Shown: positions 26,879 through 34,613 of the stretch, in pieces
Layout of the letters: each line of letters begins with the position of its first letter
Numbering within the stretch: position 1 is the stretch's first letter
From: Pseudomonadales bacterium
Lineage (GTDB): Bacteria; Pseudomonadota; Gammaproteobacteria; Pseudomonadales; Azotimanducaceae
Length of the DNA: 40,129 nucleotides
Reading direction: 5' to 3'
Assembly (NCBI GenBank): GCA_028281005.1
Contig: JANQKS010000026.1
Coordinates: forward strand, 69,300 to 109,428
Notes under the pieces: model-generated
What the model was told of the DNA's origin: nothing
Database searches by the model: none
The model's input: the letters and a program-made list of their open reading frames with translations, nothing else
Program-made: the position numbers and the translations under genes

Positions 26879-27337
26879 GTGTCTAACCACACCCAGTCAG
26901 AGGTCAGCGGCGGCCACGGGAGAAACAGGGATGAGCAACGACCGGTGACAGAACTATCTATGCTGGAGCAGGCGGAATTTGCCAATGAAGCTTTTTATTT
27001 GGCGTTCGAAGGTATGGATTACGAAGCCATGGCGCATCTATGGTCTGGCGAGCGTGAGGTGATTTGTTTGCATCCGGGCTGGCCAGCGTTGGTGGGGCGC
27101 GATGCGGTATTGGACAGTTGGCGCTCGATTTTAAGTAACCCACAGCAGGGGCAAGTCAGTTTTTATGATGCCCAAGCCCGGCAGATCAGCACCGATACAG
27201 TGGCTGTGGTGTGTTATGAGTTAGCGGGTGACAACGTCATGGTGGCCACTAATATTTTTGCTCAAGAAGACGAACGTTTACGGATGGTATTTCACCAGTC
27301 TGGCTTCTGCGGCAATCCACCGCCGCCGCCGACGTAG
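26879..27337 (+). CDS. SnoaL/NTF2-like (DUF4440-type) protein
   Basis: A 152-residue protein; residues from about 28 onward have the cone-shaped NTF2 fold pattern: LEQAEFANEAFYLAFEGMDY then HLWSGEREVICLHPGWPALVGRDAVLDSW and a final strand VFHQSGFC. Proteins of this type bind small molecules or act as isomerases, but the function here is unknown. The N-terminal 22 residues are polar and might be untranslated. I keep the GTG at 26879 because AGGGGTGG stands six bases before it; a GTG at 26945 and an ATG at 26960 are alternatives. The C-terminus ends in a proline run. Confidence 0.82.
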   Translation: MSNHTQSEVSGGHGRNRDEQRPVTELSMLEQAEFANEAFYLAFEGMDYEAMAHLWSGEREVICLHPGWPALVGRDAVLDSWRSILSNPQQGQVSFYDAQARQISTDTVAVVCYELAGDNVMVATNIFAQEDERLRMVFHQSGFCGNPPPPPT

Positions 27338-27345
27338 GAATTATT

Positions 27346-27671
27346 ATGACCATCGATATTGTTAACCACACGGAAGCTGCGGTTGAGATTCGCAACTTCG
27401 ATAAACAGCGTTTTTGGAGCCCGGGCGCTCTGCTGTGAGTTCTACGGGTTTTGTGCCCGAGAGTTACGTGCGGCCCGAGCGGGATGTGTTCCAGCATGAG
27501 GACATCGTCGCTGGTAGAAAAACCATGACAGACACCATCGACCAGGACATAGAGTTATTGGGTAATGTGCAGGCGGGGATGAATTCGGCGGGTTTTAGCC
27601 GTACGTTTTTAAACGACGACGAGATGCGGATTCAGCACTTTCACAACGAGTTAGAGCACAAGTTAAGGTAA
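27346..27671 (+). pseudogene. Rieske oxygenase alpha-subunit relic
   Basis: The downstream frame (27414-27671) reads VQAGMNSAGFSRTFLNDDEM and RIQHFHNELEHKL, which matches the extreme C-terminus of ring-hydroxylating oxygenase alpha subunits. Before it, a short frame from the ATG at 27346 (30 codons, TIDIVNHTEAAVEIRNFDKQ) stops at 27438 in another frame and may be a further piece of the same gene; I am less sure of that. The Rieske cluster domain and the iron-binding 2-His-1-Asp motif are missing, so no active enzyme is possible. Confidence 0.5.
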
Positions 27672-27749
27672 CCGGTGCCGGGAGTTGCCCCGGCTGCCGG
27701 CTGCTGTTGCGGCCTCTAGTAAGTTACCAAAGCCGCCATAGGTCATAGG

Positions 27750-28769
27750 CTAACTCGGGTCTGCCACCTTCAATAGCTGTTTGCCCAGGTTTTGGCCAGT
27801 AAACAAACGCTGCAGAGTGTGTGGGATGTTTTCAAAACCTTCCTGCAGATCCACCTGATAGATGAGGCCTTCGTTCTGGATCCAGTTGAGCAGGTCACCG
27901 ATAGCTTCTTCAGCCCGGTGCATGTAATCAATCACAATAAAACCTTCCATGCGCGCACGCATGATCACCAGGTTCATTAAGTTGGCGGGACCCGGCACCG
28001 GTTCGGTGGCGTTGTAGTTGGAAATACCACCGCATAAGACAACGCGGGCGCGCATGTTGATGTGGTTCAGCGCTGCTTCCAGAATATCCCCGCCGACATT
28101 GTCGAAAAATACGTCGACTTTGTTGGGGCAAGTTTCCGCGATACGCGCATTGACGTCTTCGTTTTTGTAGTCGATGACCTCATCAAAGCCGGCTTCATTT
28201 TTGAGCCAAGCACACTTCTCCGGACCACCCGCTATACCCACGACGCGGCAGCCTTTGATGCGCGCAATCTGGCCAGCCACGGAACCGGTTGCTCCGGCGG
28301 CGCCGGAGACCAGCACCGTTTCACCCGCCTTGGGCTGTCCGAGATCAAGCAGACCAAAGTAGGCGGTCAAACCGGTTACACCCAGAACCGACATCATCAT
28401 TTCCGGTGGGATACCGTCCGGCACCTGGGTTAAACCCATGACCGCCTGCGACGGTGCTACAACCACAAAGTCTTGCCAGCCGCCGGTGGTTTGCACGATG
28501 TCGCCTACCGCGTAGTCCGGGTGGTTGCTGGCAGCCACCTGGCCAATGCTGCCGGCGCGCATCGGTTCACCGAGTTGTACCGGTGGTAAGTAGCTTTCAC
28601 GGTCTTCCATCCAGCCGCGTTGGGTCGGATCAAAAGAGAAAAACAAATTGCGCACCAGGACTTCACCGTCGCCGGGTTCTGGAATGGGGGTTTCGACGTA
28701 TTCAAAGTTTTCTGCGCCGACCATGCCGTGGGGGCGTTTGGCCAGCAGCCATTGGCGATTGGTGTTCAT
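27750..28769 (-). CDS. MDR-family NADP-dependent oxidoreductase (CurA/YncB-like)
   Basis: A 339-residue zinc-free medium-chain reductase. The N-terminal half has FFSFDPTQRGWMEDRESYLPP, typical of the leukotriene B4 dehydrogenase/curcumin-reductase branch, and the nucleotide-binding site is VSGAAGATGSVAGQIARIKG followed by the short-range VGIAGGPEKCAWL. These enzymes reduce activated double bonds (enones) with NADPH. The gene lies on the same strand as the amidase, 72 bp downstream of it. The exact substrate cannot be predicted. Confidence 0.92.
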   Translation of the reverse strand: MNTNRQWLLAKRPHGMVGAENFEYVETPIPEPGDGEVLVRNLFFSFDPTQRGWMEDRESYLPPVQLGEPMRAGSIGQVAASNHPDYAVGDIVQTTGGWQDFVVVAPSQAVMGLTQVPDGIPPEMMMSVLGVTGLTAYFGLLDLGQPKAGETVLVSGAAGATGSVAGQIARIKGCRVVGIAGGPEKCAWLKNEAGFDEVIDYKNEDVNARIAETCPNKVDVFFDNVGGDILEAALNHINMRARVVLCGGISNYNATEPVPGPANLMNLVIMRARMEGFIVIDYMHRAEEAIGDLLNWIQNEGLIYQVDLQEGFENIPHTLQRLFTGQNLGKQLLKVADPS

Positions 28770-28841
28770 GTTTGTTCCTCTTATTAGTTTTGGTTTTGAA
28801 ATTTGTGTGAGATGGCGGTGTAAATCGGCGCGGAGAACCCT

Positions 28842-30272
28842 TTATATTTTTAGGCTCGCATCAAACAAGCCGGCACGTTCCATTTGTCCGGCCAGCGACA
28901 GTAACAGACCTTCACCTCCCATGGGCGCAATGATTTGCACCCCCACCGGTAGTCCGGTCGCCGAGACGTCCAGCGGCAGGCTGATGGCGGGCAGACCCGT
29001 GTCGTTAAAGATGGCGGTGAAACCGATCATGCCGTCGAGAATGTCCAAGTAGGTAGCATCATCGTCGCTCATCATGTCCAGCTCTCCCAAACGCGGCGGC
29101 AACACTGCCATGGTGGGTGTGATGAGCACGTCAATGCCCTGATTGAAGTAACGCGCAAAAATCTGCCCGTGTTTGCGGATGCGGTTTTGCGCCCAGGCAT
29201 ATTGGGCTGCGGTCATTCCATGCCCGGCGTTGTAATTGCGCCGTGTCACGGCTTCGATGTCATCGTCTTGCAATGGTCGTCCAAGTTCCGCCAGACGCTC
29301 ATCGATGGCAGCGGCGACGTGGGCCAAGGCGATGATGCCGTGAGAATCTTTGAACGTGGTTGGCTCGATCGGTAAGTCGCCGCTGCTGGTGGGGATCACG
29401 CGGTGGCCGAGTGTTTCGCATGCTTTAGCTGCCGCGGTGGTGAGTGTTCTAATTTCCGGGTGTAAGTCCGCGCCGGAAAATGCTTTTAAGTGCAATCCGC
29501 AGCGCAGCGGTTGAGGGTCCCTGGCCGCCAGGGCTTGATAGGAGCGTGGTTTTGGCGGGGCGTAATAAGGTGCTCCGGGTTCTTCACCGCTGCTGATGTC
29601 GAGCAACGCCGCGCTATCCCGCACACTGCGCGTAATTGCGTGGGTGGTGGAAAAGCCGCCCCAACCCTCCACACCGTACGGACCCAGGGGCACCCGACCG
29701 CGAGTGGGTTTTAAACCGACCAAGCCGCAGCAACTGGCGGGGATGCGAATGGAGCCCCCGCCATCGGAAGCGTGCGCCATGGGGACCATGCCGCTGGCCA
29801 CAGCCGCCGCCGCGCCACCGCTGGAACCACCCGCGGTGTGTGCGGTATTGAGTGGATTGCGGGTGGCGCCAAACAGCACCGGCTCGGTAGTGGTCGCCAG
29901 ACCCATTTCCGGGGTGTTGGTTTTACCGCAGATGACTAAGCCGGCTTGCCGGTACCGCGTCACCAGGGTGGAGTCTTGCGCTTGCGTGCGCCGGGCAAAC
30001 AGACGGCTGCCGGAGGAGGTCGGTACGTCAGCCATGTACTGACCCAGATCTTTGAGCAAAAACGGCACCCCGGCAAATGCCCCGGCTGCAGTGGTTCGCG
30101 CAGATTGCCCCGCTTGGTCGTAGAGTTTCAATACAACTGCGTTGATCTCGCCATTGCGTGCTTCGATCCGGGCGATGGCAGCTTCCAACACCTCTAGTGC
30201 GCTGACTTCCCCTTCCTGGATGAGTTGCGCTAGCCCTACGCCGTCTTGGGCTAAGTAGTCGCGCGCATGCAT
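28842..30272 (-). CDS. Amidase (amidase-signature family)
   Basis: A 476-residue serine hydrolase. The Ser-cisSer-Lys triad is Lys74 (FLLKDLG), Ser150 (GGSSGG) and Ser174 (GGGSIRIPAS); the 24-residue spacing between the two serines is as in fatty-acid amide hydrolase. The family cleaves linear or aromatic amides, and some members act on nylon oligomers or fatty amides. It is not a GatA candidate by context: no gatB or gatC is adjacent and the flanks lack GatA-specific phrases. It is divergent from the CYP153 gene with a MITE-like repeat between them, and probably co-transcribed with the MDR gene. Confidence 0.92.
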   Translation of the reverse strand: MHARDYLAQDGVGLAQLIQEGEVSALEVLEAAIARIEARNGEINAVVLKLYDQAGQSARTTAAGAFAGVPFLLKDLGQYMADVPTSSGSRLFARRTQAQDSTLVTRYRQAGLVICGKTNTPEMGLATTTEPVLFGATRNPLNTAHTAGGSSGGAAAAVASGMVPMAHASDGGGSIRIPASCCGLVGLKPTRGRVPLGPYGVEGWGGFSTTHAITRSVRDSAALLDISSGEEPGAPYYAPPKPRSYQALAARDPQPLRCGLHLKAFSGADLHPEIRTLTTAAAKACETLGHRVIPTSSGDLPIEPTTFKDSHGIIALAHVAAAIDERLAELGRPLQDDDIEAVTRRNYNAGHGMTAAQYAWAQNRIRKHGQIFARYFNQGIDVLITPTMAVLPPRLGELDMMSDDDATYLDILDGMIGFTAIFNDTGLPAISLPLDVSATGLPVGVQIIAPMGGEGLLLSLAGQMERAGLFDASLKI

Positions 30273-30360
30273 GCTCGATTCCCCTCTCTGCTGCCGAGTG
30301 ATTAATGAGTAAACAGGTACTCTCTACTCTCTATTCGCCAAGCATAGAGCAATCTGCAGT

Positions 30361-30463
30361 TAGGGAGCCTCTGCATAAGTCTCAAAAGCTCAGAGGCACT
30401 GGCGCCTTGCCACAGACGCCGTATGACACGCTGAGCACATGAGACTTATGCAGAGGCTCCCTA
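30361..30463. repeat. MITE-like repeat, copy 2 (most complete)
   Basis: A 103-bp element with perfect 24-bp terminal inverted repeats. The left end starts TAGGGAGCCTCTGCATAAGT and the right end (30440-30463) is its exact reverse complement. Both outer ends are TA, so a TA target duplication, as for IS630/mariner-type elements, is likely. Inside are a second dyad (GCTCAG at 30388, CTGAGC at 30431) and the conserved core shared with the copies at 3.2 kb and 39.0 kb. It codes for nothing and sits in the divergent control region of the amidase and CYP153 genes. Confidence 0.88.
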
Positions 30464-30526
30464 GATGAAGCCGCTCAAGATTTCCGGTAAAGTCGGGCGC
30501 AGTGTCATTTGAGAGGGGTAGCAGAC

Positions 30527-31765
30527 ATGGCCGAAGCCGTCGCGTTAGAGAGTTTAGATCCGCATACCGTATCGCTGGAAGACATCGACGTCAGCCGCGC
30601 GGAGCTGATGCAAAGTGATGCACATTGGGGTTACTTCGCGCGTCTGCGCGCTGAAGATCCCGTGCACTACTGTAAGGACAGCATGTTTGGTCCGTATTGG
30701 TCGATCACCAAATTTAACGACATCATGGAGATTGAGAAGCACCACGAGCTGTTTTCCTCGGCGCCGGGTATCACCCTAGCGGACCGACCGGAAGATTTTG
30801 CCACGGTGAACTTCATCAGCATGGACCCGCCAAAACACGATGTGCAGCGCAAAACCGTGCAGGGTGTGGTGGCGCCGGTCAATCTAGCGAAGCTGGAAGG
30901 CACCATACGCGAACGGGTGCAACGTATATTGGACTCCGTGCCGGTGGGGGAAACCTTCAATTGGGTCGACAAAGTATCCATTGAACTCACCACCCAAATG
31001 CTCGCCACCATCTTCGATTTTCCGTTTGAAGAACGCCGCAAGCTGACCTATTGGTCGGACATGGCCACCTCCGGTGAGTTGGCGGGCGGTCCCACCCCGG
31101 AGCCGGTACGCCGCGAAGCGCTCATGGAGTGTTTGGAGTACTTCACCAAGCTTCGCGATCAGCGTGTTAAGGAACCATTAAAATCAGACCTGCTGTCGAT
31201 GCTGGCGCACGGTAAAGACACGCAGAACATGCCGCCCATGGAATTTCTCGGTAACTTGATCTTGCTGATTGTGGGCGGCAACGACACCACGCGTAACTCT
31301 ATTTCGGGCGGTGTGTACTTTCTGAATCAGAACCCCGCGGAGTACGAAAAACTGCGCAACAACTTAAGCCTCATCCCCAACATGGTCTCGGAGATCATCC
31401 GTTACCAGACGCCGCTGGCCTACATGCGTCGCACTGCCAACGAAGACATTGAGTTTCGCGGCAAGCAGATCAAAGCCGGGGACAAAATCGCCATGTGGTA
31501 CGTATCCGGAAACCGCGATCCTGAGGTCATAGAGCGGCCGGACGAGTTCATCATTGACCGTGCCAAGGCACGTCACCATTTATCTTTTGGCTTTGGTGTG
31601 CATCGTTGTATGGGTAACCGCCTGGCTGAGATGCAACTGCGCGTGTTGTGGGAAGAGATTATGCAACGCTTCCGTTTTGTTGAAGTGGTGGGTGAACCGA
31701 GCCGCGTGCAATCCAGCTTCGTGCGCGGTTACGACGAACTGCCGGTGGTAGTACACCCCTGGTAA
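30527..31765 (+). CDS. Cytochrome P450 of the CYP153 family (alkane/fatty acid terminal hydroxylase)
   Basis: A 412-residue soluble P450. It closely follows CYP153 sequences as I remember them: DPVHYCKDSMFGPYWSITK near the start, MDPPKHDVQRKTV, the I-helix GGNDTTRNS, MWYVSGNRDPE, and the haem loop LSFGFGVHRCMGNRLAEMQL with the ligand Cys361. CYP153 enzymes hydroxylate the terminal carbon of medium-chain alkanes and fatty acids, with ferredoxin and ferredoxin reductase as partners; neither partner gene is nearby. The ATG at 30527 is preceded by GAGAGGGGT; a TTG at 30509 in the same frame would overlap that site and is rejected. Confidence 0.94.
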   Translation: MAEAVALESLDPHTVSLEDIDVSRAELMQSDAHWGYFARLRAEDPVHYCKDSMFGPYWSITKFNDIMEIEKHHELFSSAPGITLADRPEDFATVNFISMDPPKHDVQRKTVQGVVAPVNLAKLEGTIRERVQRILDSVPVGETFNWVDKVSIELTTQMLATIFDFPFEERRKLTYWSDMATSGELAGGPTPEPVRREALMECLEYFTKLRDQRVKEPLKSDLLSMLAHGKDTQNMPPMEFLGNLILLIVGGNDTTRNSISGGVYFLNQNPAEYEKLRNNLSLIPNMVSEIIRYQTPLAYMRRTANEDIEFRGKQIKAGDKIAMWYVSGNRDPEVIERPDEFIIDRAKARHHLSFGFGVHRCMGNRLAEMQLRVLWEEIMQRFRFVEVVGEPSRVQSSFVRGYDELPVVVHPW

Positions 31766-31770
31766 AAAGC

Positions 31771-31986
31771 GTGCGGATTTTGCTGCACGGTCTAACCCTC
31801 TGCGTTCCGAGCCTGTTGATGATTCAACAGGTTCATGCGCAGGCCAGCAGTGACTATGGCGAACCGCATCCACAAGCGGCGCGGGAATTCCAACAGTTTG
31901 CCTTTTTAATCGGCGACCACGAAGTGGCGTTACACGCCTGGACCGGTGATGCTTGGACACCTCCGCGTCCGGTGTCCGCCAACTGA
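31771..31986 (+). CDS. Short exported protein or truncated gene, unknown
   Basis: A 71-residue frame from a GTG five bases after the CYP153 stop. The first 23 residues form a clear signal peptide (cleavage near VHAQA). The rest, HPQAAREFQQFAFLIGDHEV then ALHAWTGDAWTPP, resembles the beginning of a small lipocalin-like or DUF1579-type domain that should continue for another 100 or more residues; the frame stops instead at 31984. I regard it as probably a truncated gene. No homologous continuation is clear in the other frames of the 63 bp before the crotonase gene. Confidence 0.45.
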   Translation: MRILLHGLTLCVPSLLMIQQVHAQASSDYGEPHPQAAREFQQFAFLIGDHEVALHAWTGDAWTPPRPVSAN

Positions 31987-32049
31987 CGCGGACGTTTGGC
32001 AACCGCAGTTTCGCCTGGTGGCGACGCGCACACCCTGCTCGCAATAGGC

Positions 32050-32769
32050 TCAGTGGTATTGATCTAAATTGCGCAGCATATAGGCCGCGCCATTGGCATC
32101 ATTGATGGCCGCACCTTCACCAAACAAACGCTCTTTCTGACCCCCGTAGATGTCCCGCTTTGCCGCCAACGGGGCCAGTTCGTTGGCTTTGGCCATGGCG
32201 GCTTCAGTCAACAAGTCGATATCGCTGATGTGTTGCACGATGCCGGCGTCCATGGCCGCTTGGCCGCCCCAACGTCGCGCCAGCTGAACGGTTTCAAAGA
32301 ACACGTTCATGGGTAACTTGTGACGGAACAGCGCCAGCTCCGGGTCCGGTATACGTAGACCCAGCTGCATTTCATTGGCACAGACAAAACCCCGGTCAGC
32401 ACGCATGAAACGGACATCGTGGCATAAAGCACACATAAAGCCGGCGCCGAAGGCATGGCCGTTGATGGCGGCGATGGTAGGCATGGGAAAGGTAATCAGG
32501 CGACCCATCAGTTTCATGAATTCATCGCCAAATACGTCGCGGTCACCCCCCTCCGGGTGTGCTTTGGGGTCGGCGACCCAATCCAGATCAAGCCCGTTGG
32601 AAAAGAACTTTGTATCGGCTGACAAAGTCACCAACGCGGCGGGACCGGTGCAAGACTCCACTTCGTCCAAGACTTCCGCCAGGGCACGCACAAAGGTGGT
32701 ATTCCAACGGTTTTCACCGGCGTTCATGGTTAGGGTAAAGACGTCTCCATGACGGTCTAGTTCGATCAT
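32050..32769 (-). CDS. Enoyl-CoA hydratase/isomerase (crotonase) family protein
   Basis: A 239-residue crotonase-fold enzyme of fatty acid metabolism. The oxyanion-hole loops are KFFSNGLDLDWV and INGHAFGAGFMCALCHDVR; the single acidic residue Glu133 in CANEMQLGLRI corresponds to the catalytic position of delta3,delta2-enoyl-CoA isomerases (plant ECI type), while a second hydratase glutamate is not obvious. An isomerase in unsaturated fatty acid beta-oxidation is therefore more likely than a hydratase. It is convergent with the CYP153 gene, and both may serve hydrocarbon and fatty acid use. Confidence 0.9.
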   Translation of the reverse strand: MIELDRHGDVFTLTMNAGENRWNTTFVRALAEVLDEVESCTGPAALVTLSADTKFFSNGLDLDWVADPKAHPEGGDRDVFGDEFMKLMGRLITFPMPTIAAINGHAFGAGFMCALCHDVRFMRADRGFVCANEMQLGLRIPDPELALFRHKLPMNVFFETVQLARRWGGQAAMDAGIVQHISDIDLLTEAAMAKANELAPLAAKRDIYGGQKERLFGEGAAINDANGAAYMLRNLDQYH

Positions 32770-32850
32770 TCGTTTGTGGCCTTAATTGAGTGAGCCCGCA
32801 TGCTACACGTTTTTTGCGCGGCAAACCGCGAGCGACATGGTTTGCGCGCA

Positions 32851-33663
32851 CTAAGCCAACTGGTGGAGCAGTTCCCTGGTGTTGTCGTCCGCCGGATAAA
32901 ACATTTCCACCGAAAGCTCTTCTAAGGTGACGTCAGTGGCGGCGCCAAAATGCGCCAGCATGGTAAATAGACGGTACTGCACGCCGTCTTTGCTCAACAC
33001 CATTTCTACCGCCGGCGCGGTGTGGGAGGACCAAACTTTGCGCCAGTCCGCGGGCGCTTGCGCGTGCGAAGTTATTTCTTCAATCAGCACAGGCAGGTGG
33101 GGGTCTTTGGGGTTTTCCAGCAGCGCCCGACGAGCCCGGGCGAGAAAGGCGGAGACCAAGTCTGCCCAGTTGTCGATGTAAGGCAGCAAACCTTTTTCGT
33201 GTAGACACAACCGCACAATTTGAAACCGCTCGGGGTTGCCCATCTCGGCCAGAGCGGCAAATGGATCAACAAACAGGTTGAAAAACTTAAACGCTGCCGT
33301 GTTGGCCATGATCATGTTCCAATGGCCGTTTAAAACCATAGCCGGATAGGGTTCAGCATGGTCCAAGGTTTGCTGCAAGGCGTCGCGGAAGACCCGGTGG
33401 CTGGTTTCATCCAAATCCCCTTCAGCAAATGCCGCGCCGAAACCAGCGCTGCGCAAAAGACTATTTCGCTCACGCAGAGGTAGGTCGAGGCTGTCGGCCA
33501 AGGCCAATACCATGGGGCGACTGGGATTGGCACGACCGGTCTCGAGGAAAGAGACGTGGCGCTGGGACACGCCTGCTTCTAGGGCAAGATCGAGCTGACT
33601 GACGTGGCGGTATTGCCGCCATTGTTTCAGCAGGCTGCCGAAGGTGGGTGCGGTTTCCGCCAT
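32851..33663 (-). CDS. XRE-family regulator with MmyB-like ligand-binding domain
   Basis: A 270-residue transcription factor. The N-terminal helix-turn-helix is LLKQWRQYRHVSQLDLALEA followed by GVSQRHVSFLETGRANPSRP; the C-terminal domain (about residues 100-265) has the MmyB-like pattern PYPAMVLNGHWNMIMANTAA and SVEMFYPADDNTRELL, a fold thought to bind a small hydrophobic ligand. I chose the ATG at 33663, which has AGGA eight bases before it; an ATG at 33672 would add three residues. It is divergent from the DUF2834 gene. A palindromic operator in the gap and a TATACT on its own side (33700-33705) suggest autoregulation. Confidence 0.93.
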   Translation of the reverse strand: MAETAPTFGSLLKQWRQYRHVSQLDLALEAGVSQRHVSFLETGRANPSRPMVLALADSLDLPLRERNSLLRSAGFGAAFAEGDLDETSHRVFRDALQQTLDHAEPYPAMVLNGHWNMIMANTAAFKFFNLFVDPFAALAEMGNPERFQIVRLCLHEKGLLPYIDNWADLVSAFLARARRALLENPKDPHLPVLIEEITSHAQAPADWRKVWSSHTAPAVEMVLSKDGVQYRLFTMLAHFGAATDVTLEELSVEMFYPADDNTRELLHQLA

Positions 33664-33727
33664 GGTCGTCATCCTATTGCTGCCTAATGCTTAAGGTGCA
33701 GTATAAAACCATAGCTGAGGCGAGATG

Positions 33728-33757
33728 ATTACCTCCCAGGTAATTGTGTGAATTACC
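33728..33757. promoter_or_regulatory. Operator with three alternating half-sites (probable MmyB-type regulator target)
   Basis: ATTACCT-CCC-AGGTAAT (33728-33744) is a perfect palindrome with 7-bp arms. The second arm is also the first arm of GGTAATT-GTGTG-AATTACC (33739-33757). The three half-sites ATTACC/GGTAAT/ATTACC alternate in direction. The site lies between the divergent regulator and DUF2834 genes, near the -35 region of the regulator. Binding is inferred. Confidence 0.65.
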
Positions 33758-33776
33758 GATTTGGCTAAAGTGCTCT

Positions 33777-33809
33777 CAAAGCGGACGCAAAGCGGATGTA
33801 AAGAGGAGA
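33777..33809 (+). repeat. Three-copy 11-bp tandem repeat carrying the DUF2834 ribosome-binding site
   Basis: CAAAGCGGACG, CAAAGCGGATG and TAAAGAGGAGA follow each other directly. The third unit holds AGGAG, seven bases before the GTG start at 33816. It is the same design as the yebC leader array. Confidence 0.75.
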
Positions 33810-33815
33810 ACTGCG

Positions 33816-34157
33816 GTGAAAAACGTCTATTTGATCTTAACCATTCTGGGCACGGTGTTACCCATCCTGTTTTTTGCGGGGGTGTTTCATGCTGAAGCCA
33901 TTGGGTTGGCGGGTTTTATACCCGCGCTGTTTGCAAACTCCGTGGCCGGGGGCTTCACCGCCGATATTGTCATTGCCTCCATCGCGTTTTGGGTATTTAT
34001 GTTCACGGCACCGACGGGCCCAAAACCTTGGTTATTTGTGGTGCTAAACCTCTGTATTGGTCTCTCTTGCGCGCTACCTGCTTATCTATATCGACGTGCC
34101 GCGCTGCAAGAAGCGCAGCAAAGCCAGCCAGGCAGTCAAGCGCAAGTGGCTGGCTAA
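33816..34157 (+). CDS. DUF2834 family membrane protein
   Basis: A 113-residue protein with three membrane segments (about residues 3-24, 48-66 and 70-90): YLILTILGTVLPILFFAGVF, then TADIVIASIAFWVFMFTA and PWLFVVLNLCIGLSCALPAY. This arrangement fits the DUF2834 family, of unknown function. The start is GTG at 33816 with AGGAG seven bases upstream, inside a tandem repeat. The divergent XRE/MmyB regulator and the palindromic operator between them suggest it is the regulated target. The C-terminal 25 residues are polar, Gln/Ser-rich and probably disordered. Confidence 0.85.
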   Translation: MKNVYLILTILGTVLPILFFAGVFHAEAIGLAGFIPALFANSVAGGFTADIVIASIAFWVFMFTAPTGPKPWLFVVLNLCIGLSCALPAYLYRRAALQEAQQSQPGSQAQVAG

Positions 34158-34166
34158 GCAGGCGTG

Positions 34167-34613
34167 TTAAGGACCGGGGGTGTCAAATTTGTTTCGTTCA
34201 CTGTGGCGGCGTAGCAGCTGCCACACAGCCAGGTTTATGTCCGCATGATGCTCTTCCGCCCAACTGTGGATACTGATTAACAACTCCAACCCACGTGCGT
34301 GCAGCGCTGTCACATCGCTCAGCATCAGACTGGCGGATTCAGCGTCCAAGAATTCTCGGCATTCAGGCAGCGCCTGCAAGGCTGCGCTGTCTGCGGCCGG
34401 TAGCGCCAGGATGTCTTCGCACAGCGCTTTGATCTCTTCGATGTCGGCCATCGGGTTATATACGGCGCGTTCGTAATCTTGCGCCATGCTGAGCAGCAGC
34501 CCCGTGATCAGGCCGCTGTCCGCTGCAGCAAAATTATTGTTGGTGGCCGGGGCAATATCGGTAGCGATGCGCACGGCTAAATCAGTGAGGGTTTTAGCGG
34601 GATAGGGAATCAT
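34167..34613 (-). CDS. Helical protein of unknown function coupled to a phosphotransferase
   Basis: A 148-residue soluble protein starting MIPYPAKTLTDLAVRIATDI. It is mostly alpha-helical by pattern, rich in Ala, Leu and Glu, without a signal peptide, membrane segment, cysteine motif or recognisable catalytic motif. The ATG overlaps the stop codon of the phosphotransferase gene by 4 bp (34610-34613), so the two are translated together and the products probably work together. The frame extends upstream within the phosphotransferase gene, but that part is antisense noise. I do not recognise the family beyond having seen such small partners next to acyl-CoA-type APH genes. Confidence 0.75.
   Translation of the reverse strand: MIPYPAKTLTDLAVRIATDIAPATNNNFAAADSGLITGLLLSMAQDYERAVYNPMADIEEIKALCEDILALPAADSAALQALPECREFLDAESASLMLSDVTALHARGLELLISIHSWAEEHHADINLAVWQLLRRHSERNKFDTPGP

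Noticed and set aside
28842-30272. GatA subunit of the tRNA amidotransferase, linked to the non-discriminating AspRS
   Set aside because: No gatB or gatC is adjacent and the sequence looks like a general amidase; the real gatA should be elsewhere.
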